Of a stretch of 6,198 nt of DNA, positions 1 through 4,984 are shown piece after piece; within the stretch, counting starts at the first letter, position 1; each line of letters opens with the position of its first letter. The notes under the pieces are model-generated. The model saw only the letters and a program-made list of their open reading frames with translations, was not told where the DNA came from and searched no databases. Source of the stretch: Acidobacteriaceae bacterium (lineage in GTDB: Bacteria > Acidobacteriota > Terriglobia > Terriglobales > Acidobacteriaceae); NCBI GenBank assembly GCA_003132825.1, contig PKYX01000094.1:1-6198 (forward strand). Direction: 5' to 3'. Both the position numbers and the translations under genes were made by a program.

Positions 1-1
1 C

Positions 2-358
2 ACCGTGCCCACCATCAACCTGAGCCGCTACGAGGAGCTCATCCCCGCCGATGGCGTCTACATTACTCGCACTCGGGTGGGCGAGGAGTGCTTTGATTCG
101 GTGACCAACGTTGGAAATCGCCCGACCTTCGGCGCCGATTCGTTCGCCGTGGAATCCCACCTGCTGAACTTCCATGCCATCGCATTGACTCCGGAGACCG
201 AAGTGGAAGTTTATTTCCTCTCCCGCTTGCGCGACGAAGTCAAATTTCCCTCAGTCGAGGCGCTGCGCGAGCAGATTGGCAGGGACGTGAAGAAGGCGCA
301 GCGATATTTTCAGCTGCTGGCGATCACGGAGGTGTCGATTGCTCAAACCGGCGGATGA
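2..358 (+). CDS. ribF: RibF C-terminal part: riboflavin kinase domain (5' truncated by window)
   Basis: This is the last 118 residues of a bifunctional riboflavin kinase/FMN adenylyltransferase, which phosphorylates riboflavin to FMN and then adenylylates FMN to FAD in the cytosol. Only the kinase domain is in the window. The reading frame is open to the left edge and starts in the middle of the PTxN motif region (PTIN, visible residues 3-6), which binds Mg-ATP. It is followed by the strand DGVYITR, the conserved NVGNRPTF segment (about 36-43), the VESHLL segment whose Glu (about residue 51) is the family's catalytic base, and the closing LRDEVKF motif. The GTG at position 5 encodes an internal Val, not a start. 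The stop is TGA at 356-358. The N-terminal adenylyltransferase domain should lie to the left. The gene converges on the EamA gene, with 51 bases between the two stops. I am confident of the family; FMN adenylyltransferase activity cannot be judged from this part. Confidence 0.93.
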   Translation, partial: TVPTINLSRYEELIPADGVYITRTRVGEECFDSVTNVGNRPTFGADSFAVESHLLNFHAIALTPETEVEVYFLSRLRDEVKFPSVEALREQIGRDVKKAQRYFQLLAITEVSIAQTGG

Positions 359-370
359 ATTCTTAATTGC

Positions 371-402
371 CCAGGGACATCCGGGGTTCGAGCGGTCCCT
401 GG
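371..402. terminator. Perfect 8-bp hairpin between convergent genes, possible bidirectional terminator
   Basis: CCAGGGAC at 371-378 pairs perfectly with GTCCCTGG at 395-402 around a 16-base loop. It lies in the 51-base gap between the convergent ribF and EamA stop codons, where a terminator serving both strands is expected. There is no clear T-run after the stem on either strand; the minus-strand side is only AT-rich (361-368). Intrinsic termination is therefore plausible but not established. Confidence 0.4.
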
Positions 403-409
403 CACCCGG

Positions 410-1402
410 CTACTCGATCGGCGCAACCACCACGGCTTCCCCCGACCGTTGGTCCGGCATTTCGACCAGCACAATTGCGACTAGCACCAAGACCATCCCG
501 AAAATCTGCAGCGGGTGCACCAGCTCGCCGAGAACCAGGGCGGCAATCGCGACGGAAAACACCGGTTCCAGGCAACTGACGACGACCGCGCGAGTGGGAT
601 CGAGGTAACGCAGGCCGCCGATATAGAAAGAAAACGGTACCAGCAGGGAAACGACCGAGAACCCCAGAAGAAACAGCCACTGCTCGCCCGAGTAGTGCTC
701 GGCCATGACCTTCCACGGCGGGTTGACCACGATCCAGAATAGAGAAGCGCTGAAGGTCATGTACAAGAGGACCGTCCAGTGGTCGTAGCGTCTCAGAAGA
801 CTGTGGGCACCGACGTTGTAGAGGGCGAAAGAAAATGCTGTCAGCAAGGCGGCCAACAACCCCATCCGATCGAGATCGAGACCGTTGCGGCCGAAGCGTC
901 CAATCACGAGTGCGATGCCGGTTACGACCAGGGCCACGGCAACCAATCGCGGCAGGGTGGGTCGTTGCAAGCGGCGCGCGACCATGTAGAGAAGTACCCA
1001 CACCGGCGCCGTGTACTGCACCATGATGGCGGTGGCGACGTTGGTCCTCTGGATGGCGAGATAGTAAAAGTAGTTGGAGGCGGCCACCCCCAGGATACCG
1101 AGCAGCAACATCCGTCCGAAATCAGCCGCCGGCAATTGCAATCGCCGCCCGCCGCGCCGCCAAAGCAGAACCGAGAGGAAAACCAGAAACGCAAACGTCA
1201 CCCGCGTCTGGGAAAGAATCAGGGGATCGACAGGCGCGAGAGTTTGGTTGCCGGGAAACAGGCGGCCGGTAAAGGCGGCGCGGCCGAGGGTCGCCGACAC
1301 GCCCCAGCAAAACGTGGCGGCGGCGATCGAGAGATAGCCGCGGGCGGAATGGAGTCTGGCGGGCAACCGGAGGTTCGGAACCGTAAAGGATTCTAGCTGC
1401 AA
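410..1402 (-). CDS. EamA/DMT-superfamily transporter (drug/metabolite transporter family)
   Basis: This 330-residue integral membrane protein has two tandem EamA repeats, about residues 23-167 and 180-313, with roughly ten hydrophobic segments. That is the usual DMT carrier fold of 5+5 helices. Family hallmarks are visible: near the end of repeat 1, YYLAIQRTNVATA followed by QYTAPVWV; and in repeat 2, GGLRYLDPTRA followed by CLEPVFSVAIAALVLGE. DMT proteins export or import small metabolites such as amino acids or nucleobases; the substrate cannot be read from the sequence. The start is uncertain. The frame is open upstream to a stop at 1484-1486 but contains no ATG, so the TTG at 1402-1400 is the best candidate, followed by a TTG at codon 13 (1366-1364). 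Neither has a convincing ribosome binding site. It lies 71 bases downstream of the CDF gene on the same strand, so co-transcription is likely. Confidence 0.88.
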   Translation of the reverse strand: MQLESFTVPNLRLPARLHSARGYLSIAAATFCWGVSATLGRAAFTGRLFPGNQTLAPVDPLILSQTRVTFAFLVFLSVLLWRRGGRRLQLPAADFGRMLLLGILGVAASNYFYYLAIQRTNVATAIMVQYTAPVWVLLYMVARRLQRPTLPRLVAVALVVTGIALVIGRFGRNGLDLDRMGLLAALLTAFSFALYNVGAHSLLRRYDHWTVLLYMTFSASLFWIVVNPPWKVMAEHYSGEQWLFLLGFSVVSLLVPFSFYIGGLRYLDPTRAVVVSCLEPVFSVAIAALVLGELVHPLQIFGMVLVLVAIVLVEMPDQRSGEAVVVAPIE

Positions 1403-1473
1403 CCCTGCCCACTGCGACGAAGCGGCCTGCTCCCTGGCCGCCTGATCGGGCCATCGACCCGCCGAACGCCGAC

Positions 1474-2940
1474 CTACCTGCGATTATCGGTGCTCGGCTC
1501 GGGATGAATGAGGACACGAAACAACTGCGGAGCTTCCTGCTTGAAGCGAGTCTCCAGTTCGGTCGAGATCTCGTGCACGCGGGAGAGCGGCAACTCGTCC
1601 GACAGGGTGCAGTGGCAGGAAACATACAAGTGTCCGCGCACCCGCTTGATGCGCACTTCGTGCACATCGAGCACTTCCGGGAAAGCCTTGGCGATGGCTT
1701 TCAGTCGCTTCTCGAGCGCGGCATCGCGGCCGATCTCGTCGCCGCGTTCGATGGTCGAGGGCTCGCTCTCGATGTGGGTCAGGATCGAGGAAACTTCCGG
1801 GACGTCCTGGCGGATTTCGCTTTCGAGTAGGGTCACCCGATCGTGCGCTTCCTTCAGGCTGAGGCGTTCGTCCAGCTCGAGATGCTGTTCCACGTGTAGC
1901 TTGCCTTTCAAGTCCTGCACGCTGACGTCGTGCACATTGAAGTTGTGACGCGTGGCCACGGCGCGCACGCGGTCGAAAATGTTTTCGGTGCGCACGGCGC
2001 GGGGCACCGAGTGAACCACTACGTCGGCTTCCGGCAGCACCTGATGCACGGCATCGGTCACGGCGTCGGCGACCTGCTCGGAGTGCTGGAAGGTGACGTT
2101 GCGGGCCATGCCGACGGAAAGATCCGCGAAGTATTTGTTGCCGGCGCGGCGGATCCGAACCCGGTCCACCTCCAACAAGCCATTCACCTTGGAAACCTGG
2201 GCCACAATCTGGCTGCGCACTTCCCGCGGCGCGGCATCGAGCAGCGCGTCGATGGTTTTGCGCGCCAGGCGGCTGCTCACATACACCACAACCGCGGCCA
2301 CGATCAGCGCGGCCACGGGATCGGCGTCGCGCAGCCAGACGATGCCGTAGCTGCGGCCAATCATCACCAGCAGAAGGCCGAGGACGACCACGCCGCTCGA
2401 CCAGATGTCGGTAGAAAAGTGCAGGGCATCGGCTTCGAGCGCCTGGCTGTCGTACTTGGCGGCAATCCGGCCGAGCGCGCGCGAACGCCAGAAGTCGACG
2501 CCCATCGAAACGAACATCACGGCAAAGGCGGCGATGCCGGGTTCAATAGTTACGTGGCGGAAGAACAGACGTTCGGCCGCTTCATAGACGATCCAAATGC
2601 AAGTCAGCAGCAGCAGACCGGTCTCGATGAATGCGGAAAAATTTTCTACCTTGCCGTGGCCGTATTGATGCTCCGCGTCGGCCGGTTTGTCGGAGACTCG
2701 AATGGAAAGCAGGGTAATGATGGCGGCAATCAGATCCAGGATCGAATGCGCAGCTTCCGACAGGATGCCCAAACTGCCGGTCGAGAACCCCACCACGATT
2801 TTCAGCGTGGTCACGGCGATCGCTGCCACGACCGAGTTTCCGGCCACGGCCCGCTTTTCCGCGCGCATGGATTGAGGACTGTAGATGGACGACCCTCCCG
2901 ACCCGCCTTCATTATCGCTGGGGCGTGAGTTTCCCGCCAA
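1474..2940 (-). CDS. Cation diffusion facilitator (CDF) metal efflux transporter with three C-terminal cytosolic modules
   Basis: This 488-residue inner-membrane protein should exchange protons for divalent metals such as Zn2+. A Ser/Gly-rich tail (residues 1-25) precedes six predicted helices: about 35-55, 57-80, 102-122, 134-150, 171-196 and 207-222. The transport site looks intact, with H65/D69 in TM2 (AHSILD) and H174/D178 in TM5 (LHFSTD), a four-ligand set typical of Zn-type CDFs. The conserved HQYGHGKVE after TM2 is present. The cytosolic part is long, about 250 residues. It reads as three successive ZT_dimer-like modules (about 238-314, 315-394, 405-483), each with a similar ending: HSVP, HIESEP, HPEPS. 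Most CDFs of about 300 residues carry one. The TTG start is supported by the AAAGGAGG directly upstream; the alternative ATG is codon 25. It is divergent from the epimerase gene and probably heads a unit with the EamA gene. The metal specificity is inferred. Confidence 0.93.
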   Translation of the reverse strand: MAGNSRPSDNEGGSGGSSIYSPQSMRAEKRAVAGNSVVAAIAVTTLKIVVGFSTGSLGILSEAAHSILDLIAAIITLLSIRVSDKPADAEHQYGHGKVENFSAFIETGLLLLTCIWIVYEAAERLFFRHVTIEPGIAAFAVMFVSMGVDFWRSRALGRIAAKYDSQALEADALHFSTDIWSSGVVVLGLLLVMIGRSYGIVWLRDADPVAALIVAAVVVYVSSRLARKTIDALLDAAPREVRSQIVAQVSKVNGLLEVDRVRIRRAGNKYFADLSVGMARNVTFQHSEQVADAVTDAVHQVLPEADVVVHSVPRAVRTENIFDRVRAVATRHNFNVHDVSVQDLKGKLHVEQHLELDERLSLKEAHDRVTLLESEIRQDVPEVSSILTHIESEPSTIERGDEIGRDAALEKRLKAIAKAFPEVLDVHEVRIKRVRGHLYVSCHCTLSDELPLSRVHEISTELETRFKQEAPQLFRVLIHPEPSTDNRR

Positions 2941-2947
2941 CTCGGTG

Positions 2948-2955
2948 CCTCCTTT
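2948..2955 (-). promoter_or_regulatory. Strong Shine-Dalgarno of the CDF gene
   Basis: On the minus strand this reads AAAGGAGG, seven bases before a TTG codon (2940-2938). It is the best ribosome binding site in the window and decides in favour of the TTG start over the ATG 24 codons later. Confidence 0.75.
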
Positions 2956-3029
2956 AGACGAGGGATGCGGCCGGGCTTCCGCCGCTTCCGGGGCGCGGGT
3001 TCCGAGGCTGGTTCTCCGTCCCTACGGTT

Positions 3030-3046
3030 GAGCGCGGCCAGCGCTC
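3030..3046. repeat. Short perfect inverted repeat, possible operator
   Basis: GAGCGC at 3030-3035 and GCGCTC at 3041-3046 form a perfect 6-bp inverted repeat around a 5-base spacer (GGCCA). It sits just upstream of the -10-like box at 3054-3062 in a divergent promoter region, a typical place for a repressor site. Six-base GC-rich palindromes are common by chance in DNA of this composition, so a function is only a suggestion. Confidence 0.25.
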
Positions 3047-3053
3047 GCCTGTG

Positions 3054-3062
3054 TGCTAGGAT
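3054..3062 (+). promoter_or_regulatory. Possible extended -10 promoter element for the epimerase gene
   Basis: TGCTAGGAT matches an extended -10 pattern (TGn followed by a TATAAT-like hexamer) about 75 bases before the ATG at 3138. No -35 hexamer stands at 16-18 bases; the nearest TTGAGC (3028-3033) is 23 bases away, too far. Weak support. Confidence 0.25.
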
Positions 3063-3097
3063 TTTGCCTGCGTATGTCCACCGTTCCCGGAGGAACG

Positions 3098-3145
3098 TTG
3101 CTTATTTCCCTGTGTGGGTTGGCATGGCGGCTGGCCCATGAGTAG
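3098..3145 (+). CDS. Possible 15-codon leader ORF overlapping the epimerase start
   Basis: A TTG at 3098 follows GGAGG (3089-3093) by four bases and opens a short ORF reading MLISLCGLAWRLAHE, ending at TAG 3143-3145. The stop overlaps the epimerase ATG (3138-3140) in another frame. That geometry allows ribosomes finishing the leader to re-initiate on the main gene. In favour: the only good Shine-Dalgarno in this region belongs to this ORF, whereas the epimerase ATG has none. Against: the start is TTG, the spacing is short, and so short an ORF can occur by chance. No function is assigned to the peptide. Confidence 0.25.
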   Translation: MLISLCGLAWRLAHE

Positions 3146-4205
3146 CCCGAAACCGGCCATCCTGGTCACGGGCATCAGTGGCAATCTCGGAGTTCGTGTT
3201 CTGCCCCTGTTGGCCGACTATGAGGTCATCGGGGTGGACCTCAATCCGCCCCACAGCGGCCTGCCCTTGCGCTTTGTGCGCATGGACCTCGGGGAAGAAG
3301 AATCCTGTCGTGACCTGATGCTTCTGCTGCGCGACTCGCGGGTAGCGGCCATCCTTCATCTGGCGTTTGTCCTCGATCCGGTGCGCAACCAGATCCTCGA
3401 CACCGATCGCATGTGGCGCATCAACGTTGCGGGAACGGCGCGCATCATGGAAGCCATCGGAGAGACCAATCGTTATGAGACCATCGTGCAGAAATTCATC
3501 GTTCCGAGCAGCGTCGCGGTCTACGGTCCGGACATTCCCGGGGCGGCCGGCGAAGACTATCCGCTCGGGGCCCACACGCTGCCCTGTGCCATCCACCAGA
3601 AGGAATCGGAAAAGGTAATCCAGCAGCGGGCACCGGGACTACGGGGCTGCAGCGCCTATGTGCTGCGGCCGCACATTTTCGCTGGTGCGACGGTCGAGAG
3701 TTACATGCTGGGCGCCTTTCGCGGCACCCCCAATGGGCAGTCGGAGCGGGCCGAGCGGCTGCGAAGCCGGGGCCGGCGTCTTCCCTGCCTGCTGCCCATC
3801 GGCAAGCGCTACCTCGAGCATCGCATGCAGTTCGTTCACGTGGATGACGTAGCCCGCCTGCTGGTGTACATCGCGAGAAGAACGGAACCGGAGACCCAGC
3901 GCCTCACCGTGCTGAACGTGGCCGGGCGAGGCGAGCCTCTTACCATCGCGCGCTGTGTTGCCATTGCGCAGGCCCGGTGCGTCCGCGTGCCGGGAGAGGG
4001 ATCGTTGCGGCTGGCGCTCAAACTGCTATGGAGGCTCGGGATTTCCGCGATTCCGCCCGACGCCCTACCCTATTTGACAGGCCAGTACCTCATGAATACC
4101 GAGCGCCTGCGCGAATTCCTGGGGGCTGATTACGAAAGGGTGATCCGCTTCACCGTGGAAGAGGCGTTTGAGGATACTTTTGCTTCCCCTGCGGCGACGG
4201 CGTAA
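3138..4205 (+). CDS. NAD-dependent epimerase/dehydratase family protein (extended SDR) with altered YxxxK motif
   Basis: This 355-residue cytosolic protein has a Rossmann fold and belongs to the extended short-chain dehydrogenases, which mostly act on nucleotide sugars or related substrates. Visible features in order are the dinucleotide motif TGISGNLG (G12, G15, G18), D34 at the end of the second strand, which suggests NAD rather than NADP, the HLAF segment (74-77), PSSVAVYG (123-130) with the usual Ser, and QFVHVDDVARLL (231-242) in the substrate domain. The YxxxK site appears changed: the segment reads CAIHQK, so C150 and Q154 stand where Tyr and Lys are expected. The substrate is not recognisable. 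I chose the ATG at 3138; a GTG in frame at 3114 would add eight residues (GWHGGWP after the initiator Met) and also lacks a well-spaced ribosome binding site. It stands alone, divergent from the CDF gene and convergent with menG. Confidence 0.88.
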   Translation: MSSPKPAILVTGISGNLGVRVLPLLADYEVIGVDLNPPHSGLPLRFVRMDLGEEESCRDLMLLLRDSRVAAILHLAFVLDPVRNQILDTDRMWRINVAGTARIMEAIGETNRYETIVQKFIVPSSVAVYGPDIPGAAGEDYPLGAHTLPCAIHQKESEKVIQQRAPGLRGCSAYVLRPHIFAGATVESYMLGAFRGTPNGQSERAERLRSRGRRLPCLLPIGKRYLEHRMQFVHVDDVARLLVYIARRTEPETQRLTVLNVAGRGEPLTIARCVAIAQARCVRVPGEGSLRLALKLLWRLGISAIPPDALPYLTGQYLMNTERLREFLGADYERVIRFTVEEAFEDTFASPAATA

Positions 4206-4240
4206 GGGAACGCATCGCCAGATCCCTCCCGCTACTTTTT
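4205..4240 (+). terminator. Weak hairpin and T-run at the convergent epimerase/menG junction
   Basis: AGGGA at 4205-4209 can pair with TCCCT at 4223-4227 (5 bp, 13-base loop), and a run of five T follows at 4236-4240 inside the end of the facing gene. The stem is short and the T-run is eight bases away, so this is a weak candidate terminator for the epimerase gene. Confidence 0.2.
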
Positions 4241-4984
4241 CCCGCGATACAGTCCGGCAATGCCAAAGGTGTAGGGCTTCCAGGAAGCCCCTTCGAAACC
4301 CGCCTGGCGCATACGATCGAGCATTTCCTTGGGTTGCGGAAAGCGCTCAACCGATGCCGGCAGATATCGATAGGGGCCGCTCACTCCCGACAGCAGGGTT
4401 CCTACCGCCGGCAGTATGCGTTTGAAATAGATTCGGTAGAGTTGGCCCATCAGGCCCCGGGGTTCGCCGAAGTCCAGAATTCCGCATTCTCCGCCGGGGC
4501 GCAACACGCGCAAGATTTCCTCGAGGCCAGCGTCGTAGTCCGCCAGATTGCGGAAGCCGAAGGCGGTCGAAACCAGATCGAAGCTGGCATCGGCGAAAGG
4601 CAGATGGAGCGCGTCCGCTTCGACCCAGCGCAGCCTAGTTTTGGCCGACTTCTCGCGGGCCCGCTGCAGCATGGCGTGGGAAAAGTCCGCGCCTAGTATC
4701 TGCGGAGATGCTGTCCCGGCTCGACGATACAGAGCCAACGCCATGTCGCCGGTGCCACAACAGAGGTCGAGAACGCGGGCTTCGGGACGAGCCAGAGCTT
4801 CCGCGAAGGCGCGCGCCGTTCTGTGCCACCACAGGCGGTCGATATTGAACGACAGCAGATGATTGAGCAGGTCGTAGCGCGGCGCTATGGAGGTAAACAT
4901 CTCGCGCACCGCGCGCCCGGCCGCCACCGGGTCGCTGGCCCCGGGGGGAGAGGCCCCGAGGACGACGGTCTTAGGATCGCTCAC
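4232..4984 (-). CDS. ubiE/menG: UbiE/MenG-type quinone C-methyltransferase (demethylmenaquinone methyltransferase)
   Basis: This 250-residue class I SAM-dependent methyltransferase should methylate the ring of demethylmenaquinone to give menaquinone (and, in ubiquinone makers, the matching UQ precursor). The UbiE signatures are all present: FTSIAPRYDLLNHLLS (30-45) with IDRLWW (48-53), the SAM-binding motif VLDLCCGTGD (71-80), ADALHLPF (123-130), AFGFRNLADY (141-150), RVLRPGG (159-165) and YRYLPASVERFP (205-216). The length matches the family. The start is GTG at 4984-4982, with GAGAGG (4991-4996) six bases upstream on the coding strand. It follows aroB on the same strand; in the uninterrupted aroB frame the two overlap by 14 bases. 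Chorismate made through AroB is the quinone-ring precursor, so the pairing makes biochemical sense. No ubiquinone gene is visible, so menaquinone as the main substrate is inferred. Confidence 0.95.
   Translation of the reverse strand: MSDPKTVVLGASPPGASDPVAAGRAVREMFTSIAPRYDLLNHLLSFNIDRLWWHRTARAFAEALARPEARVLDLCCGTGDMALALYRRAGTASPQILGADFSHAMLQRAREKSAKTRLRWVEADALHLPFADASFDLVSTAFGFRNLADYDAGLEEILRVLRPGGECGILDFGEPRGLMGQLYRIYFKRILPAVGTLLSGVSGPYRYLPASVERFPQPKEMLDRMRQAGFEGASWKPYTFGIAGLYRGKK

Larger units (their letters stand above)
2941..3137. other. Divergent intergenic region between the CDF and epimerase genes
   Basis: About 197 bases separate the two divergent start codons, so promoters for both directions should lie here. 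The part nearest the CDF gene is GC-rich and holds only that gene's ribosome binding site. A small perfect hairpin (3030-3046), an extended -10-like sequence (3054-3062) and a GGAGG box (3089-3093) lie towards the epimerase. I could not identify a good promoter for the CDF direction. Confidence 0.6.

Noticed and set aside
363..1001. 212-codon minus-strand open frame overlapping the EamA gene in another frame
   Set aside because: It is Arg/Gly/Pro-rich with no hydrophobic or domain pattern, while the frame used for the EamA protein shows both membrane repeats.
779..1396. 205-codon plus-strand frame opposite the EamA gene
   Set aside because: It is a low-complexity Gln/Gly/Arg/His-rich complement of a membrane protein gene, with no recognisable domain.
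1930..2928. 332-codon open frame on the plus strand opposite the CDF gene
   Set aside because: It lies wholly antisense to a clear CDF transporter. Its His/Gly/Asp-rich composition is what the complement of GC-rich coding sequence gives, and no family is recognisable.
3028..3062. TTGAGC/TAGGAT as a standard -35/-10 promoter pair
   Set aside because: The spacer is 23 bases, too long for a sigma-70-type promoter; only the extended -10 was kept, at low confidence.
3102..3596. 164-codon minus-strand frame opposite the epimerase and its upstream region
   Set aside because: It is antisense to the SDR coding frame, has no family resemblance, and reads across the divergent intergenic region.
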